Shown here one piece after another: positions 52,203-61,548 of a DNA stretch of 64,000 nucleotides. This stretch comes from Syntrophaceae bacterium UBA6078 (GTDB lineage: Bacteria; Desulfobacterota; Syntrophia; Syntrophales; UBA2210). Under the pieces are notes generated by a model. The model had not been told where the DNA came from. It was given only the letters and a program-made list of their open reading frames with translations, and ran no database searches. The DNA is taken from positions 38,282-102,281 of the forward strand of contig DIXO01000037.1 in NCBI GenBank assembly GCA_002428735.1, given 5' to 3'. The translations under genes were made by a program, and so were the position numbers. Within the stretch, counting starts at the first letter, position 1, and the number at the start of each line of letters is the position of its first letter.

Positions 52203-53491
52203 ACACACCGAACCGTCTCATACATAAGCGGCTGAAAGTGCTCGCTGTGGCTGCTGCGGCCCATCCGGAAAAAGGATCTGAGCCGGGCCTCGGATGGGGC
52301 TGGGTGGAAGCGCTTTCAAAATATCATGACCTTTGGGTGATTACCGGTGAACGGGAAGGCAACCGCGAAGCGATTGAGAGACGATTCTGCGAGATTCCCG
52401 GCCTTCGCGAAAAATTGAATTTCCATTTCATTCCGCGGCCTGACGGGCCCCGGATTGAACGGCTGATCCCGCTTCTTTACTACCGCCGTTATCGGAAATG
52501 GCACGAACAGGCCTATCTTCTTGCACGCCGGATTCACCGAGATATCCATTTTGATCTCGTACACCAACTAAACATGACAGGATACAGAGAGCCCGGATAT
52601 CTATGGCGTTTTGATCTCCCCTTTGTCTGGGGGCCAGTAGGCGGCACAGCGAATGTGCCGCTACAATTTGCCCCTGTTCTTGGTGTGCAGCAATTTCTCT
52701 TTCATACCCTGAAAACCATGGTCAACGAACTACAGTTAAGGTTCCCCGGAAGAGTGAGACGGGCAATCAGGCGATGTGATGGCTTTGTGACATCAACTGC
52801 GGATACGCATGATAAATTCTTAAAGGTTCTCGGGAAAGACAGCATCAGGATAAACGACAATGGTCCCCCTCTCACGCAATCTGCGCAACGACCGAGAGAT
52901 GCTAACCGGTCTAGGCATGTCTTGAAGCTTGCCTGGAGTGGACTTCACATTTCAAGAAAGGCCCTGCCTATTGTCCTAAAAGCTCTTGCAACGCTGCCCA
53001 GCAGCATTGATTGGCAGTTGGATATTTTGGGACATGGGGCAATGACGGACAAATGGAAGAAAATGGCACGCAATCTCAGAGTCGATGAGCGCTGCACCTG
53101 GCATGGATGGGTGGAGAAAAGCAAGGCAATTGAGGTGGTGTCTGGGGCGGACCTCTTTCTTTTTCCGAGCCTCCATGAAAGTACGCCGGCGGTTATTTTT
53201 GAAGCCTTGTCACTGGGCGTTCCTGTTATCTGCCTTGACCACTGCGGGCAAGGCGATGTTATCACAGAGGAGTGCGGCATCAAAATTCCCGTTACGTCCT
53301 GCGGACAAGTTGTTAAAAGATTTGCAGGGGCCATCCAAGAGCTCGCAATGAATCCTCAGGAGCGGGAAAAGCTATCAGAAGGCGCACGAAAACGCCTAGA
53401 GGGGTTCAGTTGGGACCGCAAAGCACAAGCGATGGCAAGGGTCTACGAAGACGCCATGCAGCATTGGGGGGAAAGAATCTCGCATGGATAA
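52199..53491 (+). CDS. Family 4 glycosyltransferase
   Basis: 430 residues from GTG (GTGA overlap). Starts with basic residues; AHPEKGSEPGLGWGWVEAL is the N-terminal glycine loop. The donor site is FLFPSLHESTPAVIFEALSLGVPVICLD near residue 330. Overlaps the methyltransferase by 8 bp. Confidence 0.9.
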   Translation: MNTPNRLIHKRLKVLAVAAAAHPEKGSEPGLGWGWVEALSKYHDLWVITGEREGNREAIERRFCEIPGLREKLNFHFIPRPDGPRIERLIPLLYYRRYRKWHEQAYLLARRIHRDIHFDLVHQLNMTGYREPGYLWRFDLPFVWGPVGGTANVPLQFAPVLGVQQFLFHTLKTMVNELQLRFPGRVRRAIRRCDGFVTSTADTHDKFLKVLGKDSIRINDNGPPLTQSAQRPRDANRSRHVLKLAWSGLHISRKALPIVLKALATLPSSIDWQLDILGHGAMTDKWKKMARNLRVDERCTWHGWVEKSKAIEVVSGADLFLFPSLHESTPAVIFEALSLGVPVICLDHCGQGDVITEECGIKIPVTSCGQVVKRFAGAIQELAMNPQEREKLSEGARKRLEGFSWDRKAQAMARVYEDAMQHWGERISHG

Positions 53492-54470
53492 TACTGCCTA
53501 CCAGTTAGGCGTTTCCTGTGAGTGCTGCGGTGCGGAGCAATCAATTCCGATATCTGAAAAGCGGGGTTGGAAAATATTTCAATGCACCCTTTGCGGGCTT
53601 TTCTTTGTTTGTCCGCAACCCACCTCTCAACAGCTTGCCAATGTCTACAAAAAAGCCGCCGGTTACTTTGCCACCGCTGAATCAGATCTCTCCGAAACAT
53701 CGCCGGACGCCTCCCTACAGTGCCACAAACTTCTTGTTTCCACAGGCATTAAACCAGGGAGGTTACTTGATGTGGGATGCTCAACCGGTCATCTTATTTA
53801 CCACTTACAAAAGTGGGGATGGCAGGTTGCCGGGGTAGAGATTAATGCCGATGCGGCGGATATTGCAAAAAAGCACAATCTCGATGTGCGTGTGGGCGAA
53901 CTTGCAGAAGGGCAATATCAGAAGGGTTTATTTGATGTCATATTTATGGGCGACGTTATTGAGCATGTTAAGGGGCCCCGGCAGTTATTAATGTTATCGC
54001 ATGATTTACTTCGTGAAAACGGCCTTCTTTACATTAACACGCCCAATGCAAAAAGCGGGTTCGCAACTGCATCATTATTACTTTCAAAATTATGGGGATT
54101 CCCATGGCCGCATTCCGAGGCGCCGTACCACTTGTATGAGTTTTCTCCCCACGCACTGTCGCAGCTTTTATCAAGCACGGGCTATGATATCGTTTATCTG
54201 AGGCGTGCGGGGAGCCGCTCCTTCTTTTATATGATCGGGGCTACAGGCTTTTTTGATGAACTAAAAGCATCCATGAAACAGGCTGGAAAATATAAGCTAA
54301 ACATGAAACTGTTGGGCAAGATCCCAACATTGATGCTCATGTCCTGCATACTGCTACCATTCCACATATTCGGCGGAATCTACGACAAATTATCGCACTC
54401 CGGTTCCAAAATTCATCTCATCGCCCGTAAAGTGTCCAGGCCATCGCCCACTCGGAATTTTTCCTGTTGA
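53484..54470 (+). CDS. SAM methyltransferase with N-terminal zinc ribbon
   Basis: 328 residues. N-terminal CECCGAEQ and CTLCGLFFVC give four cysteines (zinc ribbon). SAM motif I is LLDVGCSTGHLIYHL near residue 95, followed by VIFMGDVIEHVKGPRQ. The C-terminal part has a hydrophobic stretch (LMLMSCILLPFHIFGG). Probably sugar C- or O-methylation. Confidence 0.85.
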   Translation: MDNTAYQLGVSCECCGAEQSIPISEKRGWKIFQCTLCGLFFVCPQPTSQQLANVYKKAAGYFATAESDLSETSPDASLQCHKLLVSTGIKPGRLLDVGCSTGHLIYHLQKWGWQVAGVEINADAADIAKKHNLDVRVGELAEGQYQKGLFDVIFMGDVIEHVKGPRQLLMLSHDLLRENGLLYINTPNAKSGFATASLLLSKLWGFPWPHSEAPYHLYEFSPHALSQLLSSTGYDIVYLRRAGSRSFFYMIGATGFFDELKASMKQAGKYKLNMKLLGKIPTLMLMSCILLPFHIFGGIYDKLSHSGSKIHLIARKVSRPSPTRNFSC

Positions 54471-54629
54471 CACACGCAATAAACGAAATGTGAATCTGGC
54501 CTTTTACATAGACATTTCTTGGATATGAAGTCTATGCTTGACCAGTTACCCTCCATATGAGATCTAAGTTCAGAACACAAAACAAAGGCTGCTCAAACAA
54601 GCATGTTTTAGTCTGTAGAGAATTAAAGG
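54471..54629. other. 159-bp AT-rich spacer
   Basis: No ORF. It marks the shift into an AT-rich segment that holds the next methyltransferase; a promoter here is likely but not clear. Confidence 0.35.
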
Positions 54630-55466
54630 ATGCGGGAAGTGGACTACGAGAGGATCGTTCAAGAGGCGATTGAGGAGAACAGAGTGTCACCTGTAAATAT
54701 GCTGGGCATTGGTGATGCCGCAGGCGAATATGTCTACTTAAACAGCCATAAGGATTCATATATAAGAACGGTTCGTGATATCGATAACCTTTACAAGAGT
54801 GAAAAAAGCAGCAGGAATATTTTGGAGATTGGTTCCTTCCTGGGAGTTGTTAGTATTTCTTTGAAAAGAATGGGATATAAAGTAAGTTCCATGGATATCC
54901 CAGAGTTTTATTCTCAACTGGGACCGCTATATGAGAAAAACGAAATCCCATTTCATGGATTAAACTTAAGACACTCCAAATTACCCTACGAATCAAATTC
55001 GCTAGATGTAGTTATCATTTGTGAAGTAATAGAACATCTAAACTTTAATCCTCTTCCTGTTTTGAAAGAAATAAATAGAGTCCTGAAAAATGATGGATAC
55101 ATCTATATCGGAATGCCAAATCAGTCCAATATCGTTAATCGGATAAAACTTTTGTTAGGAAAATCTATTCACAATCCAATAGATGATTTTTTTAGACAGT
55201 TGGACAGAAATGAAAATATGATTGTTGGGTTGCATTGGAGAGAATACACGTTGGCGGAAGCTGTTCAAATGATAGAGAAAATGGGGTTTGAGACAATCAC
55301 AAAATACTATTGCATGGAAAAAGATCGTCTGAGATCAAACATTCTAAAGACGCTACTAAAGAAAATAGTTTTCTCTTATCAACCGTTTAGACCAAACCAA
55401 GTTGTGATTGGTAAAAAAGTTATGTGCGCTGATTGTGACTTTTGGTTAACTGACGCGAATTCGTGA
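54630..55466 (+). CDS. Class I SAM methyltransferase, AT-rich
   Basis: 278 residues. NILEIGSFLGVVSISLKRMGYK (motif I near residue 66), VVIICEVIEHLNFNP and LKEINRVLKNDGYIYIGMPNQ. Strongly AT-rich relative to neighbours, so probably a later arrival. It may methylate the glycan; the substrate is unknown. Confidence 0.85.
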   Translation: MREVDYERIVQEAIEENRVSPVNMLGIGDAAGEYVYLNSHKDSYIRTVRDIDNLYKSEKSSRNILEIGSFLGVVSISLKRMGYKVSSMDIPEFYSQLGPLYEKNEIPFHGLNLRHSKLPYESNSLDVVIICEVIEHLNFNPLPVLKEINRVLKNDGYIYIGMPNQSNIVNRIKLLLGKSIHNPIDDFFRQLDRNENMIVGLHWREYTLAEAVQMIEKMGFETITKYYCMEKDRLRSNILKTLLKKIVFSYQPFRPNQVVIGKKVMCADCDFWLTDANS

Positions 55467-55592
55467 AATCCAACTAACCATGCCATGAACGGGTTGGTAA
55501 TCCCGCTCTACTCCATTGGAGCCGCTGATCTTGTGTTAAATACAACTCAGAATAGTGCCGACGAAATTCTGAACTTGTCGAAGTAATTTGTT
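55467..55592. other. Spacer with a CTGAACTTGTCGAAG element
   Basis: ATTCTGAACTTGTCGAAG at 55566-55583 looks like half of a palindromic repeat found in many bacteria (from memory). Nothing else is recognised. Confidence 0.3.
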
Positions 55593-56591
55593 GTGGGCTC
55601 TGTGCATAATATAAATAGCACGTCTTTTCTTAGATTTATCGCTATCATATTGATTGTGAATTCTCATCTTGATCGTTTGTACCCCTTATCTCAACTTGCC
55701 ACGGGTGGGGCTATCGGAAATGCGCTCTTCTTCATGCTGTCGGGTTATGGAATCGTGCTCAGCGAACAACATCAAACCAGAACATTTTTCCTCTGGTACA
55801 GGCGGCGGATCGCCAGGATATATCCTTCCCTAATCCTCGCCGTACTGTTTCTGTTTATCCTTCCCGGGGCAGCGTGGCGCCACTGGAGTGCGGGAGACTA
55901 TGTTCAGTACTTTATCTGGCCGACGCCGTACTGGTTTATCTCCGCCCTCATGATTTTCTATGTAGTTTTCTTCATCCTGATGAAACAGCGAAGACCGGAA
56001 TTCTTTCTCATCGGGATCGGTGTCCTCGCGATTCCGTATTTGTTCTTTTATGTTACGACGGTCGACCTTTCCCGGTATTCGATCGAAGGCCCCGGCTATT
56101 TCAAATGGGTCTTTTACCTCCAGGTTATGTTCTTGGGCGGCTATATGGCAAGCAAAAGAATAAGGTTTATCAAGACGAATCTTGTCAGGGATGGCCTGGC
56201 CCTCCTGGGGTGTATCGCGGGTTATTACGGAATCCTGCTTCTCGTAAGCAGGGGGTATGGAGGACAGTTCCAGGCGGCGACGCATTTACTGATGTTCCCC
56301 ATCCTTTTTCTGTTCCTGAAGGTGTCTTCTTCAGAGTTTGTGACGAACCGTCTCATGACCGCAAAATATGCCGGTGCGACCATATCTCTGGTGGCCACGC
56401 TGACCCTTGAGATTTATCTGGTTCATCCGTCTGTTTACAACCAGCCGGCTTTATCTAATATTCTATTTCCATTCAATATCATTGTTTTCTGGATACCCGT
56501 TATTATTTTATCGTTCACTTTGAACCGCGTATCCCGTCTCGTCACCCGGAGAAATCCGACGGAGACCCTGGCTCACCGTCAACAAAAATAA
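55593..56591 (+). CDS. Acyltransferase 3 family membrane protein
   Basis: 332 residues, about ten membrane helices. LRFIAIILIVNSHLDRLYP (catalytic-type His), FMLSGYGIVLSE and FLWYRRRIARIYPSLI are typical of OafA/WecH-like acyltransferases that acetylate surface glycans. GTG start without a strong ribosome site. Confidence 0.88.
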   Translation: MGSVHNINSTSFLRFIAIILIVNSHLDRLYPLSQLATGGAIGNALFFMLSGYGIVLSEQHQTRTFFLWYRRRIARIYPSLILAVLFLFILPGAAWRHWSAGDYVQYFIWPTPYWFISALMIFYVVFFILMKQRRPEFFLIGIGVLAIPYLFFYVTTVDLSRYSIEGPGYFKWVFYLQVMFLGGYMASKRIRFIKTNLVRDGLALLGCIAGYYGILLLVSRGYGGQFQAATHLLMFPILFLFLKVSSSEFVTNRLMTAKYAGATISLVATLTLEIYLVHPSVYNQPALSNILFPFNIIVFWIPVIILSFTLNRVSRLVTRRNPTETLAHRQQK

Positions 56592-56783
56592 AGACCCTCT
56601 TTGGAATCTCCGTTGAAGGTATCGGGAAACGCTTACGGATGAAAAAGGAGTGCCGGAAAGTGTTTAAAGCGCTGTGAGTATCGCTGTCCTTACCCCCATT
56701 ATATGGGGTACATTTAACGTGATAGGAACATATTTATAATAAGGGACTTAGATAACTCATATGATATTGGTTGATTTTGGCGC
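56592..56783. other. 192-bp spacer before the WecG gene
   Basis: Contains short AT-rich runs (about 56718-56760), plausible promoter space, no ORF. Confidence 0.3.
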
Positions 56784-57557
56784 ATGATGAAAGAACATAT
56801 TCTGGGATATGATGTAGATACCTTTTCCGTTGATGAATGTGCGGAAGAACTTTTTGACCGATTAAGGGGAGAAGGCAGAAGCTCGTGGCTTGCCTGCTTC
56901 AATCCCCATTCGTACGCGTTATCACTGAAGGATGAACCGTTCTCCCGTGCGTTGAAAGCCGCCGACTGGCTGGTGCCGGATGGAACGGGTGTAGTACTGG
57001 CCTCGCGCCAGCTTGGCGGCACGATACGGGGCAGAGTGACCGGCTCGGATGTGTTTGCCGGTCTGAATAAGAGGCTGAATGCCGTGGGGAATATGAGCGT
57101 CTTTTTCCTCGGCGCAACCGATGAAAGTCTGGGACTCATCAGGCAGCGCATGGCACATGAGTATCCTGATATTGCGATTGCCGGCACTTTTTCGCCGCCG
57201 TTTAAGGAGGAGTTCTCCGAAGCCGATAATCGTGTCATGATAGAAACAATAAATAAAGCCCGGCCGGATGTACTGTGGGTGGGTATGTCCGCGCCCAAGC
57301 AGGAGAAATGGATTTCTTTGAATCGTGATAGACTGGATGTGAAGTTGATCGCTGCGGTCGGTGCGGTCTTTGATTTTTATGCCGGCACTATTAAGCGTGA
57401 AACAGATTCATGGATTGTCAATCACGGTCTGGAGTGGTTGCTGCGTCTTGTCCAGGAGCCTCAGCGGTTGTGGAGGCGTACGCTTGTTTCAGGGCCGGTT
57501 TTTTTCTGGAACGTTTTTCGGGAACGCTTTCGGAAGCGATTCTTTGTATTTTTGTAA
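56784..57557 (+). CDS. WecG/TagA/CpsF-family glycosyltransferase
   Basis: 257 residues. CFNPHSYALSLKDEPFSRALKAADWLVPDGTGVVLASR carries the conserved Asp, FFLGATDESL and GMSAPKQEKWI follow, and AVGAVFDFYAGTIKR is diagnostic. Adds the second sugar (ManNAc(A)-like in known cases) onto polyprenyl-PP-GlcNAc made by the WecA-type enzyme next door. Confidence 0.93.
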   Translation: MMKEHILGYDVDTFSVDECAEELFDRLRGEGRSSWLACFNPHSYALSLKDEPFSRALKAADWLVPDGTGVVLASRQLGGTIRGRVTGSDVFAGLNKRLNAVGNMSVFFLGATDESLGLIRQRMAHEYPDIAIAGTFSPPFKEEFSEADNRVMIETINKARPDVLWVGMSAPKQEKWISLNRDRLDVKLIAAVGAVFDFYAGTIKRETDSWIVNHGLEWLLRLVQEPQRLWRRTLVSGPVFFWNVFRERFRKRFFVFL

Positions 57558-57575
57558 ATGTGAGTATCTGATCCC

Positions 57576-59252
57576 ATGACGACTCTCCTGTTTTTGTTTT
57601 TGATTGCATTGGGATTTGCGCTGGTGCTGACTCCGGCGGTGAAGTGGCTTGGGGTGCGCCTTGGGGCGCTGGATGTTCCCATGGAACGCAAGGTCCACAC
57701 AGTGCCAGTTCCACGGATCGGGGGGCTGGCGGTGTTTCTGGCCTTTGTGGCTACAATGGCGCTGACAAACCTGTATGTTACGAACGTTTCGGCGCTGTTC
57801 GTTTTCGATGACCGGGTGGCCTTCGGCGTCGGCGGGGCGCTGGTCGTTTTCGGCTGCGGATTGTGGGACGATTTCCGGAGGATTAATCCAGGGATCAAAC
57901 TGTTGCTGCAAATCCTGGGGGCATCGCTCGCCTTCTCAGGAGATATTTCGATTGGTGGCATCTTCCTCGGTGGGCGGGGCATCGAGTTCGGCATTCTCAG
58001 TTATGTGGTCACGATCTTCTGGTTTCTTCTATTCATCAACGCGGTGAACCTGATCGATGGGCTGGATGGCCTGGCGAGTGGGATGGTTTTGTTCACTAGC
58101 ATACTCATGGTTATCCTCTCGGTCATGGCCGGAAATTACCTGAACGGAATGTATTTTGCTGCTCTGGGCGGAGCGGTTCTGGGATTTCTGCGATACAACT
58201 TCAATCCGGCATCCATCTTCCTGGGTGACGGCGGGAGTTACTTTCTGGGTTACACTGTTGCAGCCCTGTCGATCATGGGTTCTGTGAAGAGCCAGGTGGG
58301 CGCTCTGATGCTTATCCCGCTGCTGGCCCTCGGGGTGCCGATGTTCGATACGATTTTCGCTCCGCTCCGGAGATGGGTGAGAGGGCGTGAAATGTTTCAT
58401 CCCGACCGGGGTCACATTCATCACAGGCTGCTGGCAATGGGCCTTTCATCGCGAAAGGCGGTTCTGATTCTCTATAGCATTACCCTGGCACTGTGCCTCC
58501 TGGCGATCCTGATTGTGAATCTCCGTAACGAAGCGGTGGGGCTGATCCTGGTGATCCTCGGCGGTGGGGCTTTGATCGTGGTACGTAAGACCGGTTACCT
58601 CGAATATCTGGCCCTCGATAAGTTTTATGGCTGGTTCCGGGACATGACGGACGAGGCGGGATTAAGCCAGGAGAGACGGACCTTCCTGTCCGTGCAGATA
58701 GACATGAACAAAGCGAGGACATTTGAGGAGTTGTGGAATTATGTAGGAAATGCTTTGGAGATGCTGAGGTTCGACAAAGCCGAGTTGCGGCTGGAAAATT
58801 CAGGAAAGGGTTTCAGCAATGATGATGAGGTAACGGTGCCATCCACCACTGCTGAGGCGCAATTGAAGGGCATGGGCGAGGGTACAGCAACCCTGCCATA
58901 TAACGGCCCGGAGCGGCGCCCTCCCGGCAGCGTTTCCCGTCCGCCAAAATTGACAAAGATCTTCCTGGACAACCGGAAACGGGGAGACAAAACCGTCTGG
59001 ACGTGGGCTCGGGGATATTACCGGCGCCATACGGATATCATGAAAGAAGAGATGATGAAGGTGGATCTTCCCTTGAACTCAAATGGTAACGGGTCGCGCC
59101 TGATCCTTATGAAAGACCTGAGCCGCGATCCCCTGGATTATTATACCTTCCGACGAATTGAACATCTGCGGCGCAGCCTCAGCGCCAACCTCTCCCGCCT
59201 GCATAAAATGGGGGACAGAGCCCCTATTTTAGGATTAGGGATTAAGGATTAA
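57576..59252 (+). CDS. WecA/MraY-type polyprenyl-phosphate sugar-1-phosphate transferase with C-terminal extension
   Basis: 558 residues; E. coli WecA has 367. About eleven membrane helices, NLIDGLDGLASG near residue 160, FLGDGGSYFLG and HIHHRLLAMG prove the family. It starts the glycan on undecaprenyl phosphate. An additional cytoplasmic domain (about 345-545) has FLSVQIDMNKARTFEELWNYVGNALEML, possibly GAF-like. The last 14 residues (MGDRAPILGLGIKD) are encoded by the island repeat and its filler, so the original C-terminus was altered. Confidence 0.92.
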   Translation: MTTLLFLFLIALGFALVLTPAVKWLGVRLGALDVPMERKVHTVPVPRIGGLAVFLAFVATMALTNLYVTNVSALFVFDDRVAFGVGGALVVFGCGLWDDFRRINPGIKLLLQILGASLAFSGDISIGGIFLGGRGIEFGILSYVVTIFWFLLFINAVNLIDGLDGLASGMVLFTSILMVILSVMAGNYLNGMYFAALGGAVLGFLRYNFNPASIFLGDGGSYFLGYTVAALSIMGSVKSQVGALMLIPLLALGVPMFDTIFAPLRRWVRGREMFHPDRGHIHHRLLAMGLSSRKAVLILYSITLALCLLAILIVNLRNEAVGLILVILGGGALIVVRKTGYLEYLALDKFYGWFRDMTDEAGLSQERRTFLSVQIDMNKARTFEELWNYVGNALEMLRFDKAELRLENSGKGFSNDDEVTVPSTTAEAQLKGMGEGTATLPYNGPERRPPGSVSRPPKLTKIFLDNRKRGDKTVWTWARGYYRRHTDIMKEEMMKVDLPLNSNGNGSRLILMKDLSRDPLDYYTFRRIEHLRRSLSANLSRLHKMGDRAPILGLGIKD

Positions 59253-59265
59253 GGGGTAGATCAGG
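59211..59265 (+). repeat. Forward island repeat and TTAAGG filler overlapping the WecA-type 3' end
   Basis: GGGGACAGAGCCCCTATTTT (59211-59230) then AGGATTAGGGATTAAGG. The gene stop TAA at 59250-59252 is inside the filler. Confidence 0.9.
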
Positions 59266-59411
59266 GATTAATGGCTTGAGATTTTCTTGACAGTATAGAA
59301 ACGATTTTTTATAGTTACCGGCATAGAAAAGATATCCTCTCTCTATCAGCCGGTATTTTTTTGCTTCATATATGATGTGGTCCATTTCTTCAAACAGGGC
59401 GGTGGAATGAT

Positions 59412-60422
59412 ATGGCGATCCCCGATGTGTGGTGTAAGCGGTTCCGATTGTCCCTGCTTCTTGTTGCCGCGGTCTTCCTGCTGCTGGCGGGCTGCGCTCC
59501 AAAGGTGTATCTCTCATCCTTTTCCGATGACCGTTATAATTTCTCCGCTGTAGGAAAACTGGCTGTCGTGCTGGAGAACAGCCGGGGGCAGAATCCTCTT
59601 TTCGGGGAGATCTTCATGCAGTCGGCTCTCGATAAACGCCGGCCCTTTCTGATTCACGGGGGGTATTTCCCGCAGGCGGATCTCTCCGGTGAGGACCTGT
59701 GGAAAAAAGCGGACGCGTTTCTGATGATTTCTCTGGCGTACAGTCACCAGGGGACCCAGACTCCCGGCTCTCCGACGATACTGGGGGCCTCTGCCAAATT
59801 GGTGGAGACGGCGGGGGAGAAGGTCGTCTGGAAGATGAATTACGCGTATAAATCGGCTGAGACCGGGTCTTCGGCGCCTCTGATCGAGGAGGCCATGAAA
59901 ATCGCCGCTGAGAAGATCCTCGATGCGGTTCCTCTGGTCAAGGGGACCGCTACTCTGGCTGGGGCAGGGAAATACCATAAGGATTCGAAGGCGCTCACTT
60001 CAAAGGCAGGAGTCCCCACGGGAGCGGAGACCGCGCCCCCGCCACCGGTCGCCGTGACAGCTCCGGCTCCGGTTCAAGCTCTCCCTGCCGAGGCACCCGC
60101 TGCCAAGGCACCGCCACCTCCTTCTATCGCGGTAATCAGAGCGGAAAAAGAGTACCTGAAAGCGTATCAGGAACCAGTCGGCGCCACGGGTTTTTCGGTG
60201 CAGGCCGGCGCTTTCATCATGAGGGAATTCGCGGAAAAAAGGATGTCTCTGTTACGGGAACGGGGATATTCACCGTACATGTTCGAGAAACCCGGTTCCG
60301 GCACGAGGCCGTGGTATACCGTCCATGTCGGCAGATACGCGACGCGGAGCGAGGCCGCCCTGGCAGCAAAAACCATATCCGAGAAGGCTCACATCGAAAC
60401 CGCCCTCCATCCTCTCAAATGA
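59412..60422 (+). CDS. Lipoprotein with C-terminal SPOR domain
   Basis: 336 residues. Signal peptide with lipobox LLLAGCAP (Cys near residue 28), a middle domain of unknown fold (about 40-190), an Ala/Pro linker, and a SPOR domain (about 260-335: GFSVQAGAFIMREFAEKRMSLLRERGYSPYMF) that binds denuded peptidoglycan at the division site. It is bracketed by forward repeat copies; its TGA stop is the first codon of TGAGGGACAGAG. Confidence 0.88.
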   Translation: MAIPDVWCKRFRLSLLLVAAVFLLLAGCAPKVYLSSFSDDRYNFSAVGKLAVVLENSRGQNPLFGEIFMQSALDKRRPFLIHGGYFPQADLSGEDLWKKADAFLMISLAYSHQGTQTPGSPTILGASAKLVETAGEKVVWKMNYAYKSAETGSSAPLIEEAMKIAAEKILDAVPLVKGTATLAGAGKYHKDSKALTSKAGVPTGAETAPPPPVAVTAPAPVQALPAEAPAAKAPPPPSIAVIRAEKEYLKAYQEPVGATGFSVQAGAFIMREFAEKRMSLLRERGYSPYMFEKPGSGTRPWYTVHVGRYATRSEAALAAKTISEKAHIETALHPLK

Positions 60423-60476
60423 GGGACAGAGCCCCTATTTCTGGGATTAAGGATTAAGGGTTAAGGGGTAGGAAGA
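60420..60476 (+). repeat. Forward island repeat after SPOR lipoprotein
   Basis: TGAGGGACAGAGCCCCTATT (60420-60439) then GGATTAAGGATTAAGGGTTA and AAGGGGTAGGAAG. Near-identical to the block at 63793. Confidence 0.9.
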
Positions 60477-60560
60477 TTGGACGGCTTGGCAATATCTCTC
60501 CTTCATTACGAAGAATGTCGTGGGTGCCGACACGTCGCAGCTCTATGTGTTCTTTGTCAA
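60470..60560 (-). pseudogene. 3' fragment of a HigB/RelE-like toxin gene
   Basis: On the minus strand the frame reads DIDKEHIELRRVGTHDILRNE, the same as the toxin end at 63887-64000, then diverges into repeat-coded residues. Over 60463-60545 it is about 95% identical to 63861-63943. Not a working gene. Confidence 0.75.
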
Positions 60561-60592
60561 TATCCAAACCGTAAAATGCCGGCAATTTTAGA

Positions 60593-60621
60593 TTGCAAAG
60601 CACCCCACTTAGTGGTACAGT
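60593..60621 (+). promoter_or_regulatory. Promoter with palindrome for higBA
   Basis: TTGCAA (60593-60598), 17 bp, TACAGT (60616-60621). The palindrome CCACTTAGTGG (60605-60615) lies in the spacer and is a likely operator. The transcript would start only a few bases before the ATG at 60632. Confidence 0.65.
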
Positions 60622-60631
60622 ACGAGAAAAC

Positions 60632-61000
60632 ATGGTTTATAAAACCAGGTATTTTGCACGGTGGGCACGAAGGATCGGTTTAAACGATTCGCTGCTGGTA
60701 GCCGCCATTCTCGAAATTCAGAGTGGATTGTTGGAAGCCGATCTTGGCGGTGGGATTGTGAAAAAGCGCATTGCTTTGCCGGGAAGAGGAAAGCGAGGCA
60801 GTACGAGAACATTGTTGGCAACGAACCGGGATGACCTATGGTTTTTTGTCTTTGGTTTTGGAAAGAACGACCGTGAAAACATCTCAGAAGTTGAACTGAT
60901 AACTCTGAAAAAGTTGGCTAAAGACCTTCTGGGCCTGAACGCGGTGCAAATTACAGAGGCTATTGGGGAAGGTTTTTTGGAGGAGGTCAAACATGAATAG
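60632..61000 (+). CDS. higB: HigB/RelE-superfamily toxin
   Basis: 122 residues. YFARWARRIGLNDSLLVAAILEIQSGLLEADLGGGIVKKRI, RGKRGSTRTLLATNRDDLWFFVFGF and a C-terminal helix are typical of the toxin-first RelE subgroup (formerly DUF1044) paired with XRE antitoxins. Cleaves mRNA, probably on the ribosome. Overlaps higA by 8 bp. Confidence 0.88.
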   Translation: MVYKTRYFARWARRIGLNDSLLVAAILEIQSGLLEADLGGGIVKKRIALPGRGKRGSTRTLLATNRDDLWFFVFGFGKNDRENISEVELITLKKLAKDLLGLNAVQITEAIGEGFLEEVKHE

Positions 61001-61313
61001 TGAACGGTACAAGAGCCCCCTTTCAAACGCGGTTCATGAAACCGCCCGGGATCTGCATAAACTCGGGTTCATCGATAAACGCACGATGCGAGAGTATGAT
61101 TTTTTGTGTATCGAACCGGTTTCTCCTTATTCGGCTGAACAGATTCGTTCTCTGCGGAAACGTTATCGACTGAGCCAGGCAGTTATGGCGGCGGTGCTCA
61201 ATACCAGCCTCTCAACAATCCAGAAGTGGGAGGTCGGAGATAAGCATCCTGCCGGGCCTTCTCTCAAACTATTGAACATTCTGGACCGTAAGGGATTGGA
61301 AACGCTGAGATAA
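60993..61313 (+). CDS. higA: HigA-like XRE antitoxin
   Basis: 106 residues starting at ATG 60993 after GGAGGAGG. The HTH is at about 55-95 (AEQIRSLRKRYRLSQAVMAAVLNTSLSTIQKWEVG). Binds the toxin and represses the operon. Ends 53 bp before the next repeat zone. Confidence 0.9.
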   Translation: MNSERYKSPLSNAVHETARDLHKLGFIDKRTMREYDFLCIEPVSPYSAEQIRSLRKRYRLSQAVMAAVLNTSLSTIQKWEVGDKHPAGPSLKLLNILDRKGLETLR

Positions 61314-61339
61314 AATTGAAAAATTACTGTCCTACGAAA

Positions 61340-61430
61340 AAGATAATGAGGGACAGAAGATAATGAGGATAATGAGGGACAGAGCCCCGTTTTTAGGAGT
61401 AAGGGGTAAGGAGTAAGGGATTAAAAGGAT
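61340..61430 (+). repeat. Forward island repeat between higBA and mqsRA
   Basis: Includes two copies of ATAATGAGGGACAGA before the full AGGGACAGAGCCCCGTTTTT (61375-61394) and then GGAGTAAGGGGTAAGGAGTA. The stutter may record replication slippage. Confidence 0.85.
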
Positions 61431-61514
61431 TGAAGAAAAAGCTGATGAGCTGATGAGAATGGTAGCGGGCTTGCCCGCGAACCGTTTACTTTTTACGATT
61501 CCATCAAACATTAC

Positions 61515-61543
61515 TTGACAAAGTTACCCTATAAGGTTAATTT
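61515..61543 (+). promoter_or_regulatory. mqsRA promoter with MqsA-like operator
   Basis: TTGACA (61515-61520), 17 bp, TAATTT (61538-61543). In the spacer TTACCCTATAAGGTTAA resembles the known MqsA site AACCT-N-AGGTT (one half-site AGGTT is exact). Confidence 0.65.
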
Positions 61544-61548
61544 GCATT

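Noticed and set aside
55481..55540. tRNA gene
   Set aside because: Short complementary pieces are present but no cloverleaf with T-arm GGTTCRA could be formed.
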